Source: Semisulcospira habei
Taxonomy: Eukaryota; Mollusca; Gastropoda; Semisulcospiridae
Assembly: GCA_036245525.1 (NCBI GenBank)
Contig: BTPG01000004.1
Span: 21,628,120-21,692,119, forward strand
DNA length: 64,000 bases
Direction of reading: 5' to 3'
The notes below the pieces were generated by a model that ran no database searches, had not been told where the DNA came from, and saw nothing but the letters and a program-made list of their open reading frames with translations. The translations under genes were made by a program, and so were the position numbers. Positions 49,134 to 59,527 of this stretch are shown in pieces (position 1 is the stretch's first letter; the number at the start of each line of letters is the position of its first letter).

Positions 49134-50304
49134 TGTTGGGGACTTTATGTAGCAGAGCGCCATATGCCTCTGGCCCCATGTAGCTATTTTTAGTCCACGT
49201 CTGAGGTTCCCCGTTCAGCCGCTAGCCGTGACGGCACCACTTGCGTGGCGCGGCGAGTCTTCTGTTGTAGTAATGGTTTTGTAACTTGTGTCTTTTGTTT
49301 ATTTTTGAAGCCTCATAGCTTCCGTTCTATTAAACGTAGAAAGCTGTTTCGATAGTCATTAGATTCAGTACAGTTCCTGCTTTCAGAATATCTATTTGGT
49401 TTTGTACGATGTGTAATCAGTCTTAGTTAGATTTACGTTTTTCATGCTTTTTCGCGTTTCGATTTGCTTGTGTGACAGGCATTAAAAAATCATATTAAAT
49501 TCAGTTTAGTGTTAAGCTTTTCCTAATTTAGTTCACTGAAAAGCCTTTTAAATTCCCTTTCGGAAATGCTAAGATTTATTAGTATTGAATGTATAGTTCG
49601 CTAGTTATTAAAGTTTATTCAGGTTGGAACTAGCACAGTTTTCGCTCTTTCCTTTGTCTGGCCGAATCGTTTCGGCTCTGCGAGAGAGTTGCTCTCTCCG
49701 CGGCCCGCGCTATGCCTATTTAAAGCTGAGCATCCGGTCGACTTGTAGCAGACGACTATTTGCGTACCACTCAGTATCAGTGCGTGTAGTTAGCACCGTG
49801 CCGGCTTCACGTCGAGTATTTGATTGTTTCTGGAAACTGGACTGCGGGTCGAGTGCCCTGTAAGTAGTGATTATTTTGTGTACATATTCATTGTGTGTTT
49901 TCGCTAGTGATGATTCTCTTGATCAGTGTTTGATTCTTCATTATTGTCAGACCTCGCATTTTAGGAAGCCAGTTTTTTGGATAATGTGTCTCCGCTTTTG
50001 ATAATATTTGTTGCGATCCACATTGTAACTTTGTGGTGGTTTCTCTTTTGTTCCCATTTGTAATGTCAGTGCTGAAGTTGGAGAGTGTAGTTTTGGCTCG
50101 ATCATTATTACTGTCTTGTGGGAACGATTGAGAGTTTGTGTAGTTTACCTAGTCTTTGAAGAGCCTTTCGTTAGAAATAGTACCATGACCGGTCGTGGCG
50201 TGGCGATAGCGTCACCGCCATGATCGAGTGTGCGTTTAGATTTGAATTTTAAGTCATTACAGTGTGATTGTTGGGATCACCGCAGTTTGTAGCGCCGGTG
50301 TTAC
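49134..50304 (+). repeat. older Gypsy element, second LTR (intact empty site)
   Basis: Starts TGTTGGGGACTTTATGTAGC (boundary inferred). 49487-50319 aligns with 37085-37813 plus 46696-46801. The junction GATAGCGTCACCGCCATGAT at 50207-50226 is uninterrupted. It is followed by the primer-site-like TGGCGTCTGAAC and leader sequence, as a 5' LTR would be. Confidence 0.85.
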
Positions 50305-50358
50305 TGGCGTCTGAACTTGAATCCAATTCTGATTTAAGGAGAATATAGTTATTCGAGG

Positions 50359-50397
50359 TTGACAATCTTGAGGTATCAGCATCGCTTTGTTAAATTC
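50359..50397. repeat. 39-bp inverted repeat, right arm
   Basis: Ends GCATCGCTTTGTTAAATTC; exact reverse complement of 46802-46840. Confidence 0.93.
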
Positions 50398-50669
50398 ATG
50401 TTAGTTACTTTTGTATCCATTCTTATGTTGTGCTCCCTTGCTATTTTGACTCTATGCTGTCTTCTCTCTCCTTTGTCTATCGCTTCGCTAGTATTCCCTA
50501 CCTGTGCTACTCATTGACGTCACTACTATCCGCCATGTTTGTTTATGCATTGCCATGCATTTGTTACTTGCCATTAAAGCCATGCGATTACGTAGTTACT
50601 CATTGATTTTGTTTATTCCTATGTTTGTGTTAGTCATGCATCAGCGTGTGAACATGTTTTACCAAAGAT

Positions 50670-51085
50670 GCAGGTGCGCGCCCCTATGATCCCCGATCAT
50701 ACGGGAACGCTTCTGCAATCATAATCACACCGTACTCAGCTGCGAACCCCTAGGATCCTCGATCCTACGGGAACGTGGCTGATAACACGGGTAATAGTTA
50801 CTAGTTATATTAATGATAATTCATCCGTTATGATTTGGTGGTTTCAGTAGAATCGGGAGTATCTCAATTCTGCTAAACGCAGTTGCGCGCCCCTAGGATT
50901 CTGAATCCTACGGGAACGTGGCAGCATATTTGTTGCATGCAGGTGCCCACCTCTAGGATCTCTATGCCTATTGGAGTGCATCTGTCATGCTACCGCTAGT
51001 GCAGTCATTAGTTATATATTTGTTTGTGGCCGTATTTACGGTAGCGTACCTCTATGATTCCAAATCATAGTGGCTCGCTTCTGTA
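50670..51085 (+). repeat. array of five related hairpins with a compensatory change
   Basis: Units at about 50670-50715, 50737-50781, 50879-50924, 50939-50985 and 51037-51085. The shared plan is GCAG, GCG, an A-rich internal bulge, CCC, a C mismatch, and a 6-bp stem, then the mirror ATCCTA-c-GGGAACG...CTGC. The inner stem is TATGAT/ATCATA in units 1 and 5 and TAGGAT/ATCCTA in units 2 and 3. Spacers are unrelated and AT-rich. Function unknown; it may be leader RNA structure of the older Gypsy element. Confidence 0.8.
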
Positions 51086-51371
51086 AGACTATATTGAGTT
51101 TATTGACCTCCTAATTTGTGTATGTTAGTATTTAGTCTTTGAGTAGAGATTTAGTGGTTTTATTAGTACTGCTTTGGTATGGTTTGCTACTGGTGCACGA
51201 CAGTTTTCTTGTCCTTAGTTTTATATTTTTTAACATTGTTTGCTTATATCCTTTTATTTTTTATTTTTCAGGTATTGCTTTTTGTTGGTTATACAATAGA
51301 AGAATCAGAACCATGGACAGGAGTTAGCTCCCTTTTGTCAAATACACCCACACCACCTGCACAGCATCACA

Positions 51372-53101
51372 CCCGCTCGGCTCGGTCACACTTGCAATAA
51401 AGATCAGGGATAGTAATGTAAACGGGATAGCGATCAAGAGAAACCACAATGTAGAGCTGATACTAAAAATCCAACAGTTTGCAGACGACACTACACTCTT
51501 TCTTAAAGACGGTACTGACCTGGACAAGATAATCGATACATTTGATAACTTCTCAAAGATATCTGGCCTCAACATGAACAAGGAAAAGACAGAAGCAATG
51601 TGGCTAGGAAAAGACAAAAATAACGAAAATTCTCCCCACGGCATTAAATGGGTAAAACAAATAAAAATTCTTGGCACTTACTTTAACAGCAATGTGAGTG
51701 CACAAGAAATTGAAGACAACTGGTTAAAAAAAATCAAAAACATGAAAAGGGCAATAAAGCAATGGTCAAGACGAAATTTAAGCATACAAGGTAAAATTGT
51801 TGTAGCTAAAACATGTCTTATCTCTCAGTTTGTGTACATCATGCAAGCCATCGGCCTCCCGGAGGACATTTTGGCTGCAATTAATCGAGAACTATTTACT
51901 TTCATCTGGAAAAAGAAATATAATAATAAAAAAGCACTTGAAAAAGTCAGACGTAAGGTACTTACCCAAGGTACCGACCTTGGAGGTCTCAAGATGATAG
52001 ATATAAAAACACTCCAAGAAGCTCTGTACCTCACATGGGTCCCCAAACTCGTAAAAGGGGACACAAGCAGCGCTTGGAAGGCATATCCAGTTCACGTCTT
52101 TTCAAAACTATCTAACGACCTGGACATATTGGCAACTCCCTCAAACCCAACGGACTTAAATGGACTCTCCCCAAACATAGGAAACTTTTGGAAAAACGTC
52201 CTCCGTGCCTGGTTAAACTTGAGATCTAAATTTGATGAGAACGAGGCAAGAGAACTTTACCTAAACTCCGCTATATGGAATAACTCCAATCTACAATTTA
52301 AACGAAAAAGCCTGTACATGAAAGATTGGATTGCAAAAGGATTACACAAGCTCAACGATATCCTTAGCGACAGATTCGAAATAATCACATTTGGCGATCT
52401 AGAGGCGCTGGTAGGCCCGGCCCCACATAGAATATTAGAATACAACGCAATGCGTTCTGCAATTCAGCAGGCCTTTGCAAGCAACCGAATTAAACTCTTT
52501 GACCACCCAGAACAAAACCCCTCACGCAATGACACTAAATGGCATCACAGTAGACACTCTCACCGCAAAACACTTTCGAAGATTGCTCACGGAAGAAACA
52601 CAACCATGCGCGGTAAACTTTTGGAACAGAAAGTTACATGTATCTATCAACAAGCATCACTGGGAGGCTGTAATCAACGCCACCCGAGAAACCAGACTAA
52701 GGGTTCTTCATTGAAAGATCCTTCACAACATCTTCCCCACAAACATACTCCTAAAAAAGGTGGGGATTGCAAACTCGGACAAATGTAACGCATGCCGTCT
52801 AGACCAAACAGACTTTATAGAGCATTTTTTCTTTGCCTGTCCCAAAACCAAACCCTTATGGCAAATGGTCAAAAAAGAAATCAACGTGCGAACCCAACAG
52901 CATCTCAAAATAACTGAAAACATTGCCCTTCTGGGAATCCACGAACGAAACGTCGACCACCAAAACAAGAACCTAATAAATCATCTCATTATCATAGCAA
53001 AAATGTGTATCAGCAAATTTAGATACGGCGACGCTGCTAATATTTGCATGATATTTGAAAAGGAGCTGATGCTAAGAAACCATTTGATGCCACATTTATA
53101 A
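51372..53101 (+). pseudogene. L1/Tx1-type LINE ORF2, C-terminal part, 5'-truncated and frameshifted
   Basis: The frame opens at about 51372 (LGSVTLAIKIRDSNVNG), directly before the catalytic IQQFADDTTLFL. The L1-group thumb follows: ISGLNMNKEKTEAMWLG, KILGTYF, IKQWSRRNLSIQGKIVVAK, FTFIWKKK and GGLKMIDIKTLQEAL. The frame shifts near 52.49 kb into 52475-52714 (ending TRETRLRVLH) and again near 52.74 kb into 52760-53101. The last piece carries the terminal Cys/His finger CNACRLDQTDFIEHFFFAC. The order and motifs fit the L1/Tx1 superfamily. RT fingers, endonuclease and ORF1 are missing. It ends just before a (CT)n tract. Confidence 0.87.
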
Positions 53102-53130
53102 CTGTGAGAGCGCACGCACAATGTCTCTCC

Positions 53131-53141
53131 CTCTCTCTCCC

Positions 53142-53215
<74 letters not shown>
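53131..53215 (+). repeat. (CT)n microsatellite
   Basis: About 40 CT units with a few CCCT interruptions, at the 3' end of the LINE remnant. Confidence 0.96.
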
Positions 53216-53217
<2 letters not shown>

Positions 53218-53573
53218 GCATCTTTTAAAGACAGTAACAAAAGACAGTAGCAGAGAGTGTATGGCAGCAAACCCACTTTGTTTTCTGTCCATCCCAATAA
53301 TTTATAACCTTTAATTGCTATATATAGTATACATGTGTACATGATCAAGACACCGCAAACAACGGATTTATGTCCATTACTAGTTCACGTAGTGTTCACT
53401 GTTGCATTGTGCATGCATCATCAGAATTTTGAAATAAAGTTGACTAGACAATGTGAAGAATAAACGGGAAGATGATGTCGGAAGGATAAAAGAAGAATTT
53501 GAAAAAAAATGAATGGAAAACAGGCACAAAAACCTTCCTATACGGCAATTGCTGGGCCGGTTTAAGACTGATT
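53216..53573. other. unassigned AT-rich stretch
   Basis: No coding signal on either strand; the overlapping minus ORFs are translations of the C and A tracts that follow. Confidence 0.6.
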
Positions 53574-53742
53574 CCCCCCCCCCCCCCCCAAAAAAAAAAA
53601 AAAAATAAAAAAAAAAAAAGATCCTCATGAGCCTCCGAAGCTGCGGGGGCTCGTAAGGATCTATACCTTTTGCTGACACCTCTTTGGGACCATGTCACTT
53701 GGATGGTCGGAGGTCTTGCATCAACTGGCATGAAGGGGTTAA
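53574..53742. repeat. fold-back element, family 1, left half replaced by C and A tracts
   Basis: A C14 A14-type tract leads into AAGATCCTCATGAGCCTCCG and its complement GGGGGCTCGTAAGGATCT. The right flank ends ATGAAGGGGTTAA at 53742. The next element starts with the same TTAA. Confidence 0.8.
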
Positions 53743-53952
53743 CCCATTCCGCCCTGACGCACTACAGCAGGAGATGGGTATACCATGATAATTCAAGGGT
53801 AGTTCCAGATTAGCTTGGCGCCCGTCGGCGCCAAGCTAATCTAGCACTGCCCTTGAATTATCATGGTCGATCCATCCCCTGCAACTGGTGCATAGTCATT
53901 AGATGACGCCTTCAAAATTTGGGAAATACGGCCGTCGAGCTGATTGAGTTAA
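53739..53952. repeat. fold-back element, family 2, TTAA to TTAA
   Basis: TTAACCCATTCCGCCCTGAC at the left and GCTGATTGAGTTAA at the right. Central hairpin 53783-53868: CCATGATAATTCAAGGGTAG, CTTGGCGCC / GGCGCCAAG, CTGCCCTTGAATTATCATGG. It shares its left TTAA with the preceding family-1 element. Confidence 0.87.
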
Positions 53953-54369
53953 CATCAGTACTGTCTATTGCGTGATCTCATAGCCGGCATTGTCTCAGGA
54001 CCTGCTGACTGAAAGATAGCTGTGAACAGTCCCCGATCCCCACACAGCTCAGTTTTTCCGACCCTTCTTTTTACAATCCGTGTGAGTAGGCACCGTCCGC
54101 GATCACTACATAGTGCCAGGAGACGTTACAATTCTGATACTAATGGTCAGTCTTAGCTGTGGCACATATTTGGACAGGCCAGCCATTTCTGCACCAGTCC
54201 GTCAAAGTCGCATTGATCTGTCCTCCCGGACTTTGATGAAACTCCGTCTCACAAAATGAACATACAGTCTCAAGTCGTAATATTTTCTCTTCTTTCAAAT
54301 TTTATATTTATACAAATATTTTTTTTTTGTATTTAAAAAACAACAACCATATCATACTGAGGCAAAAAG

Positions 54370-54560
54370 CTTCAAATTTGTACACCGTTGCAAGCTACAT
54401 TATAGTACTTACAGATAAGGATATAGACCAATGACTTTAGTTCAAGGGTGGTGCCAGAATAGCTTAGCGCCTACAGGCGCCAAGCTATTCTGGCACTACC
54501 CTTGAACTATTTTAGTTAAACTTATTTCACACACTGGTGTAGTCCAAATGATAAGGGTTT
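54370..54560 (+). repeat. fold-back element, family 2 subfamily b (long hairpin)
   Basis: TTTAGTTCAAGGGTGGTGCC, AGCTTAGCGCC, loop TACA, then GGCGCCAAGCT and GGCACTACCCTTGAACTA. Flanks as at 12690-12895. The best-preserved copy of the subfamily. Confidence 0.9.
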
Positions 54561-54787
54561 ACAGCCAACAACACTGGAAAAGAATGCTGTCGCTCAACTG
54601 TGAAGAAAGTTTTCTGTTGTATTGTCATCATTCTGGAAATGTTGTGAGGTCCCATCATTGAACAACCAAGTCTGCTCTAAATGGATGTAGTGAGCATTTT
54701 CTATATTAATTGTATATATCTTGAAACTGTACTTGGCTCACGTATTCCATTATAATTCGTTAATTTTAAATTATCGCTTCGTGAAAA

Positions 54788-54828
54788 AATTGGGCCGACG
54801 TCGGCCCGATGGCCTTATGCGCAATGGA
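54788..54828. repeat. fold-back element, family 3 (right arm only)
   Basis: TTGGGCCGACGTCGGCCCGATGGCCTTATGCGCAATGG matches the right arm of 60047-60139. Confidence 0.65.
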
Positions 54829-54860
54829 TGTAACATCAAATTGTGGACGCTGATGGCAGA

Positions 54861-55590
54861 TGTTACGTGGTAGTCGTAGTCGTAGTATGATGCATTCACA
54901 CCAGACGCACGCTCGTAGGGTTTTTGTAAAGAAACTTCACGCAGCTGCAACTCGCCACACGTGGCACAAGGTTTGTAGATCACACTGGAGTAGCGGTTCC
55001 AACAATATTTTATTGCAGCCATGCAATCTCAGTACAATGCATCCAGAAATGCATCCACACGTTGGTACACTGTCTTGTACTGACAATGCAACCACAATTC
55101 TGATACACTGCGTCTCCCATACAATGCACACACATATTTCCTAACACGCTCTTTTATACTATTACAGATTTCCAGAACAATCTAGCAAATTTCACAACTA
55201 AAAAAGTCGGAAAAGAAAACGTAACTAAAACTTATTAATATTCATGAAAAAGAACACTCTAGATCGGACTACAAATTTCCACCACAATCTAGGCGCATTC
55301 GATAAAATTGTTATGCAATGTAGCCAACAACTTTGACGTCATATTTGAGGTCACTAGAATAATCGCGCCGTTTCGAGAACGTTCTAGGTCGGACTTCAAC
55401 AAAGTAGCGAAAATTGTATGCAACTTTCTAGCTGCACAGAAATCGATCGCAATTCTCCAGGCAAAAGAAAATTAATCTTACTAAAAAGGTACGTAATTCT
55501 TATCCAAAATAACTCAAATGAATGTCGGATCTTTCCTAATATGATCCACACACATACTCTCAAAAGAATAACACAACCACAAACGTAACA
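54861..55590 (-). mobile_element. solo LTR of the 30-kb Gypsy family
   Basis: TGTTACGTGG to AAACGTAACA, 730 bases. Homologous along its length to 30191-34798 (without its insertions) and 60888-61815. No matching 5-bp duplication was found around it. A more diverged copy than the other two. Confidence 0.82.
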
Positions 55591-55768
55591 GCACGGACCA
55601 ACCATCTCGAAGAGACAAAGGCAACACTAATGGCGTCCTCATTAGTACTCAACATAAAGCCCCGTCTTTGTCAGTTTCACAGAGAAATATGACATCCTTC
55701 AGCCACGTTATCCACGTGGGTCTCTTTCTGAGTGTTTCCTGAAACTTTCAGGTGACCTATCTTTGTCA

Positions 55769-55825
55769 GCAAGAGACATAGATTCTCATGAGCCCTTGGG
55801 CTCATGAGAATCTATGCTTCTTGCA
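55769..55825. repeat. fold-back element, family 1 (near-perfect hairpin)
   Basis: GCAAGAGACATAGATTCTCA / TGAGAATCTATGCTTCTTGC with almost no loop (GCCCTTGGGC). Confidence 0.9.
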
Positions 55826-56236
55826 GGTGGAAGAGTAAGGCCTCACGAAGTACTGACAAATCGATGCCAGTGCGTTGGCCTGATTCTGAGGTATGAGTAA
55901 CGTTTAGTATTAAAATGTCAGTAGTAACTTGACTGTTGAGAGGCAATACGATTCTCAAAAATCCCTGCTGAAGTCTCCCAACAAACTCTTTCATCTCTCA
56001 TGAGCCTGTTTTGCTGACAGAATTCGGCTCCGGGCGGAGTTCCTCTCATGAGGTGTTGGATTTCCTTCACATTTTTTTCTACAGTGAAAGGGTTAACACA
56101 CAGGCACGGGATAAATGTTGCGTAATCGATCACCTCTATAAACACGGGTAGTATGAAACAGCGCTGAATGTGTCATTTTCCACTAGTTCTGTTACAGTGG
56201 TGATCGACTACACTACTACTATCCCATGACTGTTTG

Positions 56237-56454
56237 TTAACCCTTTCATTGTCGAGAAAACGTGAACACAATCCAGCTACAAGAGGTATAGATCTTCCTG
56301 GTCCCCGGAATTGCCGCGGGGGATCATGAGGATCTATGCCTCTTGCTGACGCCACTTTGTATCCATGGTTCTCGGACGGCTGTGGATCTTTGGTATTGAA
56401 TCAACGAAGATTTCAAGAAACGTAATCGGCGTCCACTGGCCGTGAAGGAGTTAA
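56237..56454. repeat. complete family-1 element, TTAA to TTAA
   Basis: TTAACCCTTTCATTGTCGAG on the left and CACTGGCCGTGAAGGAGTTAA on the right give short inverted ends next to TTAA. The central hairpin is 56278-56346. The layout of TTAA duplications plus CCCTTT-type ends is that of piggyBac-type non-autonomous elements; that link is inference. Confidence 0.82.
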
Positions 56455-56694
56455 ATGCACGCCTCTACTAGCTTAGTAAGTTTTTTTTTTTTTTTTTAAA
56501 TCCCACTCACTTCGATAGAGAAATAATTTTTCACGACAAAATCAGTTTTTCACGATTTTTGTGTGTGACATTTTCCTAGTCTTCTGTGCCACTGTGTTAT
56601 AATTAGGACGCCATAGCAGGAGAGGTTCAGTCGGTCGTACAGTACTTAATCCATTTAACACCGTGGCCGCATTTCGAAATTTTGGAAATGTTAC

Positions 56695-56916
56695 TTAACT
56701 CATTGTACCCTAAGACCGAAATCCCCAAATTTTGCCGTTGTCCTCTGAAGACTCAGTGCAGTGCTGTGCAGGACACAGATCGACCATAGTAGTTCAAGAA
56801 GTAATGCCAGAATAGCTTGGCGCCCAGAGGCGCCAAACTATTCTGGCATCACCCTTCAACTATCATGGTTGATCGGCCATATCTTGCTGTGGTGTGTCTG
56901 GGGTACAATGAGTTAA
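56695..56916. repeat. complete family-2 element with 12-bp inverted ends and TTAA duplications
   Basis: TTAA (56695-56698), CTCATTGTACCC (56699-56710), central hairpin 56783-56876, GGGTACAATGAG (56901-56912), TTAA (56913-56916). The 12-bp ends are perfect inverted repeats. Best evidence in the window for how these elements are bounded. Confidence 0.93.
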
Positions 56917-57147
56917 CGAATGTGTACCACTTGCAGGTGATGGATTGACCATGATAATAGACCGACCCGTTTTGGGGGTGAAATGTCAATCTAGCCTCTC
57001 GACCAATCAAAACGCAGTAGGCCACGTGCTTCTCACTACCAGGCAGTCGGTACGGCATAACTGACATCGGATGTTCAGTGATGCTTAGTGTGGGGCATAG
57101 AGGAGCCGTCGATGTTTCGGCATTATTTTAGCCGCCAATTTCGTCAG

Positions 57148-57383
57148 TATTGGAGAGCCCTGCTGTTATAGAGAGTGTAAATCAGATTCCGGATCACCAG
57201 TTCCAGAGCTCGCAGAAAGACAGCGTCGACTCTCCCCACAGCTACGTTCCAGTGCCCCCATTGCCCTCGCAGGTGTGGCTCCAGGATTGGCTTGGCCAGC
57301 CACACCCGCACCCACAAATAGGAGTCATGCACAATGACGACATCATCGGTTTCGATGGTCTACCCATTAAATCAGATTCCTGA
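57148..57383 (+). CDS. candidate terminal coding exon, unknown protein
   Basis: Plus strand, after a possible acceptor AATTTCGTCAG (57147). It opens LESPAVIESVNQIPDHQFQ, is Pro/His/Gln-rich (YVPVPPLPSQVWLQDWLGQP), and ends DDIIGFDGLPIKSDS and TGA at 57381-57383. Codon use and low repetitiveness differ from the nearby repeats, so a last exon of a host gene is possible. No family recognised and the acceptor's pyrimidine tract is weak. It could equally be a chance ORF. Confidence 0.35.
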
Positions 57384-57617
57384 TACCCCAATCCATATTC
57401 AGGTGAAGAATTTTTCCGTTCCCGGCCCGCGAAACCTATATCACGACACGACCGGCAGACACGAAAGAATGCGAAAGACTGAAAAGCTTGCTTTTACATG
57501 GTCAACTGAACCCTGAGAGAAGCACAAGACATCACTACGTATGTTTGAAAGTAAATAGTTCTACTTTTCCGTGTTCCACCATAGTATTCACAGAGTGACT
57601 CAATCGCTTGTACTTAC

Positions 57618-57765
57618 ATTTGGTCAGCATGGCTAACTTGGATCGTAGATCTGTCACTGTGACGCATTCGGGGGTCGTTCTCACTTCTCCGGTCCTTCCT
57701 CCCCACTTCGTTTTAGTACCAATTTCAGCCCACTTATCAAATTTCAAATGATTTGAATTTCCAAA
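57618..57765 (-). CDS. candidate coding exon with strong donor, unknown protein
   Basis: The minus-strand frame reads KFDKWAEIGTKTKWGG, then ECVTVTDLRSKLAMLTK, and meets a consensus donor GTAAGT at 57617-57612. A possible acceptor (TTCTGAAG) lies near 57767. It cannot join Kelch exon 1 because the phase would create a stop. The gene is unknown. Confidence 0.35.
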
Positions 57766-58625
57766 ACTTCAGAAGCTCGCTTGAGCTTGCCCTTAGCACC
57801 ACGTGAATGTTCTGTGTGTGAGTGAATGCGCGTGATTCACGTGAGCCGGCGTGCTTGTTGGGTTCAGTTCGCGGCGGCGCCGCTTTGAGCCGATTTTCAA
57901 TTGGGATAAAGCGCTTATTTAATGCGCCGATTTCATTTTGTACTAAATTGGATTGTAGATTAGATAATTATGTCAGCTGTGCCGCATGAAGCTTGCATGT
58001 TATGGCTGTGAGAGTGAGTAAGAGACGCCCCATTGTTGTATATAGACTAGTTATAGCAGAAGTCAGTTTTAGGGGTAAGGGTGGGGGGGGAGGGGGGGGG
58101 GGGGAAGAGACGTTTTTAGACAGACTTTAGAAAAGTATACTGATTGCCTGTGCGAGAATTTCTTTTAGTAGAAGCTCAGTAGCGGGATATACTCACATGT
58201 TCGCAAAGGATGACCCCATAGTAATTTCAGACTGTAAACACTGATATTAACATCGGAAAGAGCACATAAAAATGTGCGGTCTTGCAAAATTTAAAAGCTC
58301 TACCTTTTATATTTTATTAAGGCGAAATGACACGAATTGCACATGCCACAAAATGTTAACTTTAGGGTCGAATAATTACATAGTCTCTTGACTGACAATA
58401 TACCCACTTGCTTTACCGATTAAACCCAATTCCTAGTTTGTACTGATTATTTTACAGCTCCAATTATAGTAGTATACTTTAGAAGATTTTGCCATCCTAA
58501 AAATGTTTTCTGTTTTTTAAAAAAACGAACGTCGAATAGCGCGCTTCACTATGCTAGCAGACTACATTCGCGCTCTTTGCGTGAAGCACGCGTTGCATTC
58601 TTGCCGGACCCCGACTACACAATGG
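57766..58625. other. unassigned, partly CpG-rich stretch
   Basis: 57780-57900 is CpG-richer (GCGGCGGCGCCGC), followed by G tracts (58082-58104) and AT-rich sequence. No gene seen. Confidence 0.55.
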
Positions 58626-58630
58626 CGCGG

Positions 58631-58700
58631 TCTATTCAAGGGTGGTGCCAGATTAGCTTGGCGCCAAGCTAATCTGGCACTACCCTTGAATTATCATGGT
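58631..58700. repeat. fold-back element, family 2 (loopless)
   Basis: TTCAAGGGTGGTGCCAGATT and AATCTGGCACTACCCTTGAA meet at AGCTTGGCGCCAAGCT with no loop. Ends near GCAAAATGCGTTAA. Confidence 0.9.
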
Positions 58701-59121
58701 CAATCCATCTCCTGCTGCAGGGGGTTGGGGCAAAATGCGTTAATAAAACTCGATGCACATCGGGAAAATTGACTTTCTCGACCAGAGCCTGTCGTTTAAA
58801 GGGTCAGCCACTCCTCTGCTTTTTCCACGAACTTCAGCGTAAATTATCTCCACAAAACAAACGCCGGTGGGCTTTATGTGAAACTCAAGACTAGCTGTGG
58901 TCGGTTTTATGGGAAAAGTATAGGCCTATATAGAGAGTCCTTCTCTCGGCAGCAAACTAAACGTAGTACCCAGTGAACAAAGGTTATTCGGGCCGCCTTC
59001 GGTTGTAGATGGCGTGCACACTATTAGTTACCGCTGGCCAACACAATAGAGAGGTTAAATTTGCGCCGGATGAGCGAAGTCACCATGTGAGTTAAAGACG
59101 ACACTCCGCCAAACATTCCCC

Positions 59122-59173
59122 AGAGGCATAGATCCTCCCGAGCCCAATGGTGCTCATGAGGATCTACGCCTCT
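59122..59173. repeat. fold-back element, family 1
   Basis: AGAGGCATAGATCCTCCCGA versus TGAGGATCTACGCCTCT, loop CCCAATGGTG. Confidence 0.85.
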
Positions 59174-59433
59174 ATGCGATGCTTAAAGTGTTGTCTATGC
59201 AGCTTATGGCAGAACTGAGCTGGCTATCAGGCGCCAGGACTTCGCTCTTGTTCGTTGGTGGCGGGAGTCGTTCGTCACAATGGAAACCTCAGTACTGAAT
59301 GTTTGGGACTTTCCGCCGTGTGATAGCGTGCAGACATTAATGAGTTTTGTTTCCGCGACCCCAGCCTGTTTCTACATCTGTTGAAAGTTCCACTTCATGT
59401 TCAGCCCCCACGTTACAGCACGGCGATGGTACA

Positions 59434-59527
59434 GACCATGGTAGTTCAAGGGTGACGACAGAATAGCTTGGCGCTTCAGGCGCCAAGCTATTCTGGCGCT
59501 CCCCTTGCCTGAACTACCATGGTCGAT
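59434..59527. repeat. fold-back element, family 2
   Basis: ACCATGGTAGTTCAAGGGTG and the right arm CTGAACTACCATGGTCG, with inner AGCTTGGCGC / GCGCCAAGCT. A small insertion (CTCCCCTTGC) sits in the right arm. Confidence 0.88.

Larger units (their letters stand above)
55591..56694. other. region with two family-1 fold-backs, otherwise unassigned
   Basis: Nothing coding seen apart from chance ORFs. It holds the fold-backs at 55769-55825 and 56237-56454. Confidence 0.6.

Noticed and set aside
57618..57765. Possible missing first exon of the Kelch gene
   Set aside because: Joining it to the exon at 13182 would place a stop codon across the junction, and it lies 44 kb away beyond many other elements.
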